Source of the DNA: Dokdonella sp041395345
GTDB taxonomy: Bacteria > Pseudomonadota > Gammaproteobacteria > Xanthomonadales > Rhodanobacteraceae
DNA length: 64,000 nt
Reading direction: 5' to 3'
Assembly (NCBI RefSeq): GCF_041395345.1
Contig: NZ_JAWLAR010000006.1
Span: 62,001-126,000 of the forward strand
Below are positions 23,984-31,852 of this stretch, in pieces. Within the stretch, counting starts at the first letter, position 1, and each line of letters opens with the position of its first letter. The translations under genes and the position numbers were made by a program. Below the pieces are notes generated by a model. That model did not search any database, was not told the DNA's origin, and was given only the letters and a program-made list of their open reading frames with translations.

Positions 23984-25333
23984 ATGCGTGTAGCGATTTT
24001 CGGAACCGGCTATGTCGGGCTGGTTACCGGCACCTGTCTGGCCGAGGTCGGCAACGACGTGATCTGCGTCGATGTCGATGCCCTCAAGGTGGCCCGTCTT
24101 GAACGTGGGGAAATCCCCATTTTCGAACCAGGCCTGACCCCGCTCGTAGTCGAGAATCATGCGCTGGGCAGGCTGCATTTCACGACCGATGCGGCGAGGG
24201 CCATCGCCCATGGCGAGATCATCTTCATTGCTGTCGGTACACCGCCCGAGGAGGACGGCAGCGCCGATCTTTCCCATGTGCTCGATGTTGCGCGGACGAT
24301 AGGCCAGACCCTGTCCTCGCATGCAGTCATCGTCAACAAGTCGACGGTTCCGGTCGGAACGGCCGATCGCGTACGCGAAACCATTGCGGCAGAACTGGCT
24401 GCGCGCGGCAGCGATGTCGCCTTCGAAGTCGTTTCAAACCCGGAGTTCCTCAAGGAGGGCGATGCGGTACAGGACTGTCTGCGCCCCGATCGCATCATCA
24501 TCGGCAGCGACAGCGCGCAGGCCATCAACATGCTGCGAAGCCTTTACGCGCCTTTCAATCGAAATCACGAGCGCATCGTGCTCATGGACGTGCGCTCGGC
24601 AGAGCTGACCAAGTACGCCGCCAACGCAATGCTGGCAACCAAGATCAGTTTCATGAACGAGATCGCCAACATCGCCGAACGCGTAGGGGCAGACGTCGAG
24701 CAGGTCAGACTCGGCATCGGATCCGATCCGCGCATCGGCTACCACTTCATCTATCCCGGAGCGGGCTACGGCGGTTCGTGTTTTCCCAAGGACGTCAAGG
24801 CGCTGGAACACATCGCGCGCAGTCACGATTACGAGCCGCGGGTACTGAGTGCGGTCGAGGCAACCAACGCGGCGCAGAAGGAGCGCCTGCATGCGCTGGT
24901 GTCGCGCCACTTTGGCGGCAACCTCACGGGGAAAACCATTGCTGTCTGGGGTCTGGCCTTCAAGCCCAACACGGATGACATGCGCGAAGCACCGAGCCGC
25001 ACCTTGCTTGAAAGGCTCTGGAGCGATGGCGCCAGCGTGCGCGCCTACGATCCCGAAGCACACGAGGAAGTGCGCCGCATCTACGGAAACCGTGACGACC
25101 TGCATCTGTGCAAGTCCCAATATGCAGCACTTGAAGGGGCCGATGCACTGGTGGTCGTGACCGAATGGAAGGCGTTCCGAAGCCCCGATCTCGGCAGGAT
25201 TCGTTCCGCACTCTCGGATCCGGTCATTTTCGACGGGCGCAACATCTTTGAACCTGCGGCCGTTGAAGCGGCAGGTCTGGCCTACTACGGCATCGGGCGC
25301 GGGCGCAGCGTGCAGGCGCCGACATCGGGCTGA
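23984..25333 (+). CDS. ugd: UDP-glucose 6-dehydrogenase
   Basis: A 449-residue NAD-dependent four-electron dehydrogenase that makes UDP-glucuronate for exopolysaccharide or LPS. N-terminal Rossmann motif GTGYVGLVTG, substrate loop NPEFLKEGDAVQDCLRPDRI, the catalytic Cys in GGSCFPKDVKAL, and the C-terminal UDP-binding domain starting AVWGLAFKPNTDDMREAPS. Length is typical of the TuaD/RkpK group. A nucleotide-sugar partner, gmd, follows after 100 bases. No glycosyltransferases are close. Confidence 0.95.
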   Translation: MRVAIFGTGYVGLVTGTCLAEVGNDVICVDVDALKVARLERGEIPIFEPGLTPLVVENHALGRLHFTTDAARAIAHGEIIFIAVGTPPEEDGSADLSHVLDVARTIGQTLSSHAVIVNKSTVPVGTADRVRETIAAELAARGSDVAFEVVSNPEFLKEGDAVQDCLRPDRIIIGSDSAQAINMLRSLYAPFNRNHERIVLMDVRSAELTKYAANAMLATKISFMNEIANIAERVGADVEQVRLGIGSDPRIGYHFIYPGAGYGGSCFPKDVKALEHIARSHDYEPRVLSAVEATNAAQKERLHALVSRHFGGNLTGKTIAVWGLAFKPNTDDMREAPSRTLLERLWSDGASVRAYDPEAHEEVRRIYGNRDDLHLCKSQYAALEGADALVVVTEWKAFRSPDLGRIRSALSDPVIFDGRNIFEPAAVEAAGLAYYGIGRGRSVQAPTSG

Positions 25334-25433
25334 GGAATTTTTCAGGCTGTACCTCTGGTGCAGCCGCGGCTACCATCGCCGACCTTGAGTCGACTTCCGA
25401 CCGACATCCATTCCAGAAAAAGCAGATCGATCC

Positions 25434-26567
25434 ATGGAAAAGAAACGTGCATTGGTAACCGGCATTACCGGACAGGATGGCGCCTATCTGGCCGAATTGC
25501 TGCTTGCCAAGGGCTATGAAGTCCATGGACTCAAGCGCCGCGCCTCATCGTTCAACACCGAGCGGATTGATCACCTCTACAGCGAACTGGACGAGTCCGG
25601 CCCTGCGCTCACATTGCACTACGGCGACCTGACCGATTCGACCAGCCTGACTCGCGTGGTGCAGGAGGTCGAGCCGCACGAGATCTACAACCTGGCCGCG
25701 CAGAGTCATGTCGCCGTGTCGTTCGAGGAGCCCGAATACACGGCGAATGCCGATGGTCTCGGCACGCTGCGCCTGCTGGAGGCAATGCGCATTCTCGGGA
25801 TGCAGGATCGCTGCCGCATCTATCAGGCTTCCACCTCGGAGCTGTACGGGCTGGTCCGGGAGACGCCGCAGCGCGAAACGACGCCCTTCCATCCGCGCTC
25901 GCCGTATGGCGTCGCCAAGCTGTACGCCTACTGGATCACGGTGAACTACCGCGAGGCCTACGGGATGTATGCCTGCAACGGCATCCTGTTCAATCACGAA
26001 TCTCCGATCCGCGGTGAAACCTTCGTCACGCGCAAGATCACGCGCGGACTGGCCCGTGTCATCCACGGGTTGCAACAATGCCTGTATCTTGGAAATCTCG
26101 ATGCACGACGCGATTGGGGACATGCGCGCGACTATGTCGAGGCGCAATGGCTGATCCTGCAGCAGGACACGCCGCACGACTACGTGATTGCTACGGGCAT
26201 CCAGCATTCTGTGCGCGAATTCGTCGTCCTGGCGGCTCGCGAGATGGGCGTCGAGATCGAGTTCAGGGGCGAAGGTGCAGAGGAAGTGGCCGTGGTCGCC
26301 GAGGTACGCACGCCCGGGGCGCGCATCTCAGTGGGCGACACCCTGCTGCGCATCCATCCGCAGTACTACCGGCCTGCCGAAGTCGAGACCCTGCTGGGCG
26401 ACCCGACATTTGCACGCGAGAAACTGGGCTGGTCGCCCAGGACCAGCTTTGCCGATCTTGTGCGTGAAATGGCTGCGGCCGATCTGGCACTGGCGGTGAG
26501 CGAAGCTGCCGGCAATGTTGGCGCGCGTCATGGGCGTCACCTCATCGAAGCGCTGCCGGAAGGATGA
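25434..26567 (+). CDS. gmd: GDP-mannose 4,6-dehydratase
   Basis: A 377-residue short-chain dehydrogenase/reductase that converts GDP-mannose to GDP-4-keto-6-deoxymannose, precursor of GDP-fucose or GDP-rhamnose. NADP motif TGITGQDGAYLAELL near the N-terminus, KRRASSFNTERIDHLY, the catalytic Tyr-Lys pair in SPYGVAKLYAYW and the GMD-specific NHESPIRGETFVTRKITR. No fucose synthetase or rhamnose reductase is adjacent, so the final sugar is unknown. The stop overlaps the slyX start by 4 bases. Confidence 0.94.
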   Translation: MEKKRALVTGITGQDGAYLAELLLAKGYEVHGLKRRASSFNTERIDHLYSELDESGPALTLHYGDLTDSTSLTRVVQEVEPHEIYNLAAQSHVAVSFEEPEYTANADGLGTLRLLEAMRILGMQDRCRIYQASTSELYGLVRETPQRETTPFHPRSPYGVAKLYAYWITVNYREAYGMYACNGILFNHESPIRGETFVTRKITRGLARVIHGLQQCLYLGNLDARRDWGHARDYVEAQWLILQQDTPHDYVIATGIQHSVREFVVLAAREMGVEIEFRGEGAEEVAVVAEVRTPGARISVGDTLLRIHPQYYRPAEVETLLGDPTFAREKLGWSPRTSFADLVREMAAADLALAVSEAAGNVGARHGRHLIEALPEG

Positions 26568-26776
26568 GCACGCTGGAGGAAAGACTGACCGAGCTCGAGG
26601 TCAGACTCGCCTTTATCGATGACGGTGTCACCGCGTTGAATGCCGCCGTGGCGATGCAGGATCAGACCATGCTGAGCATGCGTCGCGAGCTGGACCGCAT
26701 GCGCGAAGACCTGCTTGGACTGCGCTCCGCGCTGGGCAACGACACCAGCAACGAGCCCCCTCCACCGCACTACTGA
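26564..26776 (+). CDS. slyX: SlyX family protein
   Basis: A 70-residue coiled-coil protein. Residues 1-55 show a heptad pattern (LEERLTELEVRLAFIDDGVTALN..MRRELDRMREDL) and the tail ends PPPPHY, a hallmark of SlyX. Function is unknown. In E. coli it neighbours slyD/fkpA. Here it is translationally coupled to gmd by an ATGA overlap, which is an unusual partner. An FKBP gene lies about 2.7 kb upstream. Confidence 0.9.
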   Translation: MSTLEERLTELEVRLAFIDDGVTALNAAVAMQDQTMLSMRRELDRMREDLLGLRSALGNDTSNEPPPPHY

Positions 26777-26800
26777 GCAATCGTCGAACAAGACCGGACC

Positions 26801-27370
26801 ATGGCTGATTCCCTGCGCGACCAGTTGTTGAAGAGCGGCCTCGTCAAGAAGCTGAGGGACGAGGCGCGCCCCAGCGAGCGACCCGTGCGCCCGGCGCGTT
26901 CGGAGAACAAGGGACGTCCGCCTGCTTCCCGACCGGGGCAGGGCAAGTCAGGCCAGAAGAAGCGCTCCGACGAAATGGATCTCGCGCGCGCCTACGGGCT
27001 GCGCGATCGTGCCGAGCGCGAGCAGAAGGCGCTCGAGAAGAAGCAGGCCGAACAGCGTGCCAGGGAAAAGGCCGAGCGCAAACAGAAACTGGCGGCCCTG
27101 CTCGCCGACAAGGCGCTGAACAAGCCGGATGCCGAGATCCCGCGTCATTTTCCGCATGCGGACAAGATCCGCCGGATCTATTGCACGGCCGAGCAACTGG
27201 CCGAAGTCAATACAGGCACGCTCGCCGTGGTCCAGTACCGCGGACGCTATCTGCTGGTGAGCCGGGACGTAGGCCTGAAGGCCGGCGAGATCAGCCCTGA
27301 AGTCCTGATCCTTCTGTGCGATCCGAATGCGCCGCCCGAAGACGATGTGCCGGATGATCTGGTCTGGTGA
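26801..27370 (+). CDS. DUF2058 (YaiL-like) protein
   Basis: 189 residues. It begins SLRDQLLKSGLV, the usual DUF2058 opening, with a long Lys/Arg/Glu-rich segment (residues 40-105) that is probably helical and binds nucleic acid. The C-terminal domain has IPRHFPHADKIRRIYC and the PPEDDVPDDLVW ending typical of the family. YaiL relatives are described as nucleoprotein or polynucleotide-associated, and the exact role is unknown. It follows slyX by 24 bases. A 12-bp palindrome (GCGACCGGTCGC, 27380-27391) sits between its stop and that of the convergent reductase gene. Confidence 0.87.
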   Translation: MADSLRDQLLKSGLVKKLRDEARPSERPVRPARSENKGRPPASRPGQGKSGQKKRSDEMDLARAYGLRDRAEREQKALEKKQAEQRAREKAERKQKLAALLADKALNKPDAEIPRHFPHADKIRRIYCTAEQLAEVNTGTLAVVQYRGRYLLVSRDVGLKAGEISPEVLILLCDPNAPPEDDVPDDLVW

Positions 27371-27393
27371 ACTCCCGAAGCGACCGGTCGCAA

Positions 27394-28140
27394 TCAGAAA
27401 TCCATGAAGTAGCCGCCATTGACCGGAATATTCGCGCCGGTAATGAAGGCGGATTCTTCCGCGCAGAGAAAGTCGACGACGCGGGCGATTTCGCTGGGCT
27501 TGCCGAGGCGGCCGACGGGGATGTTGGCGATGATCTGGTTGCGTACGGTTTCAGGCACGGCCATGACCAGGGCGGTCTCGCAGTATCCGGGTGACACGCT
27601 GTTGACGGTGACACCTTTCCTCGCGACTTCGCGAGCCAGCGCCATGGTGAAGCCATGCATGCCGGCCTTGGCGGCCGAGTAGTTGGTCTGGCCGAACTGG
27701 CCGGTCTGACCGTTCACCGAGGAGATATTGACGATGCGGCCGTAGCCACGCTCGGTCATGCCGTCGACCACCGCCCTGCAGGTATTGAAGACGCCGCTCA
27801 GATTGACCGTGATGACATCGTCCCATTGCTGCACGGACATCTTGCGCAGGCTGGTGTCGCGGGTGATCCCCGCAGCATTGACGAGCACCGAAATCGGTCC
27901 GTGATCGGCTTCGATGCGGGCCAGGTCCGCCGTACAGCCGGCATGGTCGGCCACGTTCAATGACTCGAAGTGGATGGTGTCGCTGTGCTCTGCGACTTCT
28001 CTCCTGAACTGCTCGACGCGATCCGTGCGCGAGCCGAGGTCGCCGGCAATGACGCGATGACCGGAACGGGCCAGGTAGCGGCAGATTTCCGTACCAAGGC
28101 CACCAATGCCGCCGGTGACAAGGGCGATGCGCGGTTTCAC
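27394..28140 (-). CDS. Acetoacetyl-CoA reductase paralogue (PhaB/FabG-like SDR)
   Basis: 248-residue short-chain dehydrogenase. NAD(P)-binding TGGIGGLGTEICRYLA at the N-terminus, catalytic Ser in NISSVNGQTGQFG, Tyr-Lys in TNYSAAKAGMHG, and the NAAGITRDTSLRKM stretch typical of PhaB. The GTG at 28140 is taken as start because AGGAG lies 8 bases upstream. An in-frame ATG further up adds 13 residues. It shares the layout of the phaB gene at 29023 but diverges in the C-terminus (GGYFMDF). Located just after phaR in the same direction. A FabG role is possible. Confidence 0.85.
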   Translation of the reverse strand: MKPRIALVTGGIGGLGTEICRYLARSGHRVIAGDLGSRTDRVEQFRREVAEHSDTIHFESLNVADHAGCTADLARIEADHGPISVLVNAAGITRDTSLRKMSVQQWDDVITVNLSGVFNTCRAVVDGMTERGYGRIVNISSVNGQTGQFGQTNYSAAKAGMHGFTMALAREVARKGVTVNSVSPGYCETALVMAVPETVRNQIIANIPVGRLGKPSEIARVVDFLCAEESAFITGANIPVNGGYFMDF

Positions 28141-28257
28141 TTGAGCGTTCTCCTGGGATGGTTCTGGAAGCCGGAACATGGCTTCGCCCGCTGCCGGTGC
28201 TGGAGGCAGTGCGGAGTATCAGGGGGTTGAAATATGCGGCTGCGCGATGCGTGCGGC

Positions 28258-28755
28258 TCAGGACTTGTCTTTCTTGGCCTTTTGCGAAGGATCGGCGCCC
28301 TGGCGCACCTTGTTCGCGGCATCATTGAGGAAGCCCTGCTGGACCGACTTCCAGACATCCATGTTGCGCTCGGTCATGTCATTGAGCATCGACCAGGGTG
28401 TACGCCCGATGATGTTGTTGAGCTGGCTGCGAAACTGTTGCTGCTGGTCAAGAAAGGCCTGCAGGCTCTTTTCCAGGTAGCTGCCCATGAATCCCTGCAG
28501 GGAATCGCCGTAGAAGCGGATGACCTGTGAAAGAAGCTGGGTCGTGAACATGGGCTGGCCACGTTCCTCATGCTCGGAAATGATCTGCAACAGCACGGAT
28601 CGGGTCAGGTCGTCGCCGGACTTGGCGTCCCTGACTTCGAATTTCTCGCCATCCACAACCAATTGGCGGACTTCCTCGAGTGTGATGTAACTCGAGATCT
28701 CGGTATCGTACAGACGACGATTCGGGTACTTCTTGATGATGCGGGATTCGGCCAT
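28258..28755 (-). CDS. phaR: Polyhydroxyalkanoate synthesis repressor PhaR
   Basis: 165 residues. The N-terminal PHB_acc_N DNA-binding domain (IIKKYPNRRLYDTEISSYITLEEVRQLV, residues 6-33 and on to about 64) is followed by a PHB_acc repeat region (MFTTQLLSQVIRFYGDSLQGFMGSYLEKSLQ) and a Lys-rich tail. PhaR represses phasin and PHB genes until it binds PHB granules. It lies between two acetoacetyl-CoA reductase genes, all leftward. The palindrome at 28796-28809 may be its own operator. Confidence 0.93.
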   Translation of the reverse strand: MAESRIIKKYPNRRLYDTEISSYITLEEVRQLVVDGEKFEVRDAKSGDDLTRSVLLQIISEHEERGQPMFTTQLLSQVIRFYGDSLQGFMGSYLEKSLQAFLDQQQQFRSQLNNIIGRTPWSMLNDMTERNMDVWKSVQQGFLNDAANKVRQGADPSQKAKKDKS

Positions 28756-28795
28756 TCGGCAACGCTAACAGATCGTGCGGCGCTGCACCAGTTTC

Positions 28796-28809
28796 ATGCT
28801 GCGCAGCAT
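28796..28809. promoter_or_regulatory. 14-bp palindrome upstream of phaR
   Basis: ATGCTGCGCAGCAT is a perfect palindrome 41-54 bases before the phaR ATG. PhaR sites in other bacteria are built from CTGC/GCAG half-sites, usually with 3-4 bases between (from memory), whereas here the half-sites touch. Candidate autoregulatory site. Confidence 0.4.
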
Positions 28810-28905
28810 CGAAGGGCAGGCCTCGCAGCGATCTGTTGCCACCGCAGGGCCCGGTCTGCGGGCATTGCCGCCGAAAGTCCCGTCATTCAACTCATGCTGC
28901 AACAC

Positions 28906-28929
28906 GGTGGACGCAGTGCAGCGTCCACC
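28906..28929. terminator. Perfect 9-bp hairpin downstream of phaB
   Basis: GGTGGACGC (28906-28914) and GCGTCCACC (28921-28929) around AGTGCA, about 94 bases after the phaB stop. No T run follows on either strand, so it is at most a weak or Rho-assisted terminator. Confidence 0.35.
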
Positions 28930-29022
28930 GCCAGATGCGGTCGCATACAGGACGCCGTCCGGATCATCGAACGCTGCCTGCGCGCCAAAGCCAGGGCTCT
29001 CGAGCGCGCCCGATCCTCGGAC

Positions 29023-29763
29023 TCACCAGCCCATGTAGTGGCCGCCATTGATCGAGAGGTTGGCGCCGGTGATCCAGGAGGCCTGTTCTGCGGTCAGGAA
29101 GCCTACGGCATAGGCGATTTCCTCGGGTTCTCCGAGTCGCCCGACCGGTATCTGCGCAGCAATCTTGGCCCGGACGTCCTCCGGAACGGCCTTGACCATT
29201 TCGGTCAGCACGTAGCCCGGCGACACCGTATTGACGGTGATGCCGAACTTGGCATTTTCCTGGGCCAGGGAAATGGTGAAGCCATGCATGCCGGCCTTCG
29301 AGGCTGCATAGTTGGCCTGACCATACTGGCCCTTCTGCCCGTTGATCGAGCTGATCTGGACGATGCGACCCCACTTGCGGGCGCGCATGCTGTCGATGAC
29401 CGGCCGGGTCACGTTGAAGCACGAGTTCAGATTGGTGTTGATGACTTCCTGCCACTGCAGGGCAGACATCTTGTGGAAGGTGGTATCGCGCGTGATGCCG
29501 GCGTTGTTGATCAGGATATCGATCGGGCCGAGCTGTTTTTCGACTTCCTTGACCATGGCTTCCGCCGAGGCCACGTCAGACACGTCGCCTGCAGCCAGGG
29601 CGAAGTTGAATCCGTCGGCCTTCTGGGCTGCCTGCCAGGCCTTGGCCTTGCCCTCATCGCGATAGTTGGTGGCAACGCGGTGGCCGGCCTGGGCGAGGTG
29701 TCGGCAGATGGCCGTGCCGATGCCGCCAATGCCGCCCGTAACAAGTGCGACTCGTGCCGTCAT
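29023..29763 (-). CDS. phaB: Acetoacetyl-CoA reductase
   Basis: A 246-residue NADPH-dependent short-chain dehydrogenase that makes (R)-3-hydroxybutyryl-CoA for polyhydroxybutyrate. TGGIGGIGTAICRHLAQAG at the N-terminus, NNAGITRDTTFHKM, catalytic Ser in QISSINGQKGQYG, and Tyr-Lys in ANYAASKAGMHGF. It ends NGGHYMGW, close to the ending of known PhaB. The ATG at 29763 has AAGGAG upstream. No phaA or phaC is in the window. Confidence 0.9.
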   Translation of the reverse strand: MTARVALVTGGIGGIGTAICRHLAQAGHRVATNYRDEGKAKAWQAAQKADGFNFALAAGDVSDVASAEAMVKEVEKQLGPIDILINNAGITRDTTFHKMSALQWQEVINTNLNSCFNVTRPVIDSMRARKWGRIVQISSINGQKGQYGQANYAASKAGMHGFTISLAQENAKFGITVNTVSPGYVLTEMVKAVPEDVRAKIAAQIPVGRLGEPEEIAYAVGFLTAEQASWITGANLSINGGHYMGW

Positions 29764-29838
29764 GGTGTTCTCCTTGTCAGAAATGGGAAAGTTCGCGCAA
29801 CACAATGCTGACCCATGATTGTGCCTGCATGCGGTGTA

Positions 29839-30729
29839 TTAGTCCTTCTGCATTGCGGCATCGAAGGGGACGCTGTAGCGGATTCCCCGAATGTCGAAAT
29901 GCTCCACGGCTTCGCGCAGCAAGGCGTCGATGTTGCCGGTTGCCGGAACGCGCTGGCCAAGAAACGCCAGTGCGGTTTTCAGGGCCGGAGCCGGGTCGGA
30001 CGAATCCACGGGGCGAGCCTGGTCGTGCTTGCTGAGTTTGCGCCCAAGTTCGTCCAGGGCCAGAGGAAGGTGCATGTAGGCAGGTTCCGGCAGCTGGAGC
30101 AGGCGCTGCAGGAAGATTTGCCGGGGTGTCGAATCGAGCAGGTCCGCCCCGCGAACGATCTCGTTGATGCCCTGATCGGCGTCGTCGATCACGACGGCCA
30201 GCTGGTAGGTGAACTGGCCATCCGCACGGCGCAGTACGAAATCACCGACATGCTCGGCCAGCACCTGGGTCTGCCTGCCGCAGACAGGATCATCGAACGA
30301 GATGACTTCGCTGCCGACGCGCAGGCGCCAGGACGGCGGATGCTGCCCTTTGGTCGGGTTGGCCACGCATCGGGCCGGATGGATACCGCCATGCGCTGTC
30401 AGATCGCTTCGGCTGCAGGCGCAGGGGTAGACCAGGCCGCGCGACTCCAGCAGGGCAAAGGCCTGGGCATAGAGATCGCCGCGCTGGCTCTGGAAGACAA
30501 CCGGCTCATCGGATTCGAGACCGAAGGCGCTCAGTGTTTCCAGGATGTCGGTGGCTGCTCCGGAAACTTCGCGGGCCCGGTCGAGGTCTTCCATTCTGAC
30601 AATCCAGCGTCCGCCACTGGCTCGGGCACGCAACCAGCTGCCGAGCGCGGCGACCAGCGAGCCAAAATGCAGGCGGCCACTCGGCGAGGGCGCGAAACGA
30701 CCCCGATGCCCAACCGAGGATGCGTTCAT
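29839..30729 (-). CDS. gluQ: Glutamyl-Q tRNA(Asp) synthetase
   Basis: 296 residues, a truncated glutamyl-tRNA synthetase with only the catalytic half. It attaches glutamate to queuosine in tRNA(Asp). The HIGH-like motif is in FAPSPSGRLHFGSL (residues 12-25), zinc ligands are around CACSRSDL, and KMSKS is replaced by KLSK. It lacks any anticodon-binding domain, as expected. Often beside dksA, which is not present here. Single leftward gene, divergent from htpX. Confidence 0.94.
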   Translation of the reverse strand: MNASSVGHRGRFAPSPSGRLHFGSLVAALGSWLRARASGGRWIVRMEDLDRAREVSGAATDILETLSAFGLESDEPVVFQSQRGDLYAQAFALLESRGLVYPCACSRSDLTAHGGIHPARCVANPTKGQHPPSWRLRVGSEVISFDDPVCGRQTQVLAEHVGDFVLRRADGQFTYQLAVVIDDADQGINEIVRGADLLDSTPRQIFLQRLLQLPEPAYMHLPLALDELGRKLSKHDQARPVDSSDPAPALKTALAFLGQRVPATGNIDALLREAVEHFDIRGIRYSVPFDAAMQKD

Positions 30730-30786
30730 TGAAATGGATGGATTCGGTTCAGGGAAGCGGTTCCTGGAACATCGTTGCAGGTGCTG

Positions 30787-30816
30787 CTTGAAAACGCTGG
30801 CAGTTTACCCAAACAT
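30787..30816 (+). promoter_or_regulatory. Sigma-32-like heat-shock promoter before htpX
   Basis: CTTGAAA (30787-30793), then 14 bases, then CCCAAACAT (30808-30816). The -35 matches the sigma-32 consensus exactly, the -10 partly (CCC then A/T-rich). It would start transcription about 80 bases before the htpX ATG. htpX is a known heat-shock gene in E. coli. Confidence 0.55.
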
Positions 30817-30905
30817 CAGGGGTCGAAGGTGCAGGTCTACGGCGGAATTCAGCCGCCAGCGACTGCCCCGGTGCCAACTCCCTATCTGACCAGAGAGAAA
30901 CATCC

Positions 30906-31781
30906 ATGCGTCGCATCCTGTTGTTTGTGCTGACCAACCTGGCCGTACTCACACTGCTGACGATCATCGTCAAGGTGTTCGGCATCGATACCTACACCTA
31001 TTCGCAGACCGGGATCAATTTCAAGGGAATCCTGATCCTGTCTGCCGTGGTTGGATTTGGCGGTTCGTTCATTTCGCTGCTGATGTCGAAATGGGTTGCC
31101 AAGTGGCAGACCAAGGCCCACGTCATCGAGAATCCGTCCAACCCCACCGAATCCTGGCTGCTTTCGACCGTGCGCAGACAGGCCGAAGGTGCCGGCATCG
31201 GCATGCCCGAAGTGGCGATCTATGACGCTCCCGACATGAACGCTTTCGCCACGGGCGCAAGCCGCAACAATGCCCTCGTTGCGGTCAGCACCGGCTTGCT
31301 GCAGAACATGAGCAGGGACGAGGTCGAGGCGGTTCTGGCGCATGAGGTCAGCCATGTGGCGAATGGCGACATGGTCACGATGACCCTGCTCCAGGGCGTG
31401 CTGAATACCTTCGTGATTTTCCTGGCCAGGGTCATCGGTACGGTGATCGATCGCGCCATCAGCGGCGGCCGGGACGGCGGCGGTGGACTGGCCTATTTCG
31501 CGATCGTCATCGTCCTGCAGATCGCGCTCGGCGCGCTCGCGTCCATTGTCGTGTTCGCGTTTTCACGCTGGCGTGAATTCCGTGCGGATGCCGGAAGCGC
31601 GAGGCTGGCCGGCAAGGAAAAGATGATTTCCGCGCTTTCGCGACTGGCCCAGGGGCACGGCGAAAGCAGCCTGCCGCAGGCCATCCAGGCATTCGGCATT
31701 GCCGGCGGTGGCATGCGCAAGCTGTTTTCCAGCCATCCGCCGATCGAGGAGCGAATCGCCGCCCTTCGCGCAGGCCAGTAA
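30906..31781 (+). CDS. htpX: Membrane zinc metalloprotease HtpX
   Basis: A 291-residue M48B protease of the inner membrane that degrades misfolded membrane proteins with FtsH. N-terminal hydrophobic segments at 4-24 and 41-60, the zinc motif HEVSH at 146-150, two further hydrophobic spans (about 160-180 and 197-217), and the third ligand region EFRADAGSARLAG. Length fits HtpX (287-293). Ends at a strong shared terminator. Confidence 0.96.
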   Translation: MRRILLFVLTNLAVLTLLTIIVKVFGIDTYTYSQTGINFKGILILSAVVGFGGSFISLLMSKWVAKWQTKAHVIENPSNPTESWLLSTVRRQAEGAGIGMPEVAIYDAPDMNAFATGASRNNALVAVSTGLLQNMSRDEVEAVLAHEVSHVANGDMVTMTLLQGVLNTFVIFLARVIGTVIDRAISGGRDGGGGLAYFAIVIVLQIALGALASIVVFAFSRWREFRADAGSARLAGKEKMISALSRLAQGHGESSLPQAIQAFGIAGGGMRKLFSSHPPIEERIAALRAGQ

Positions 31782-31796
31782 TGCGCTAGAAAAAAG

Positions 31797-31822
31797 AAGG
31801 CCCCGCAATGCGGGGCCTTTTT
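31797..31822. terminator. Bidirectional intrinsic terminator between htpX and fimX
   Basis: Stem AAGGCCCCG/CGGGGCCTT with loop CAATG, T run on the plus strand (TTTTT) and on the minus strand (CTTCTTTTTT). It serves both convergent genes. Confidence 0.92.
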
Positions 31823-31852
31823 CATGGGATATTCCGCAACGCTTGCCTTGCG

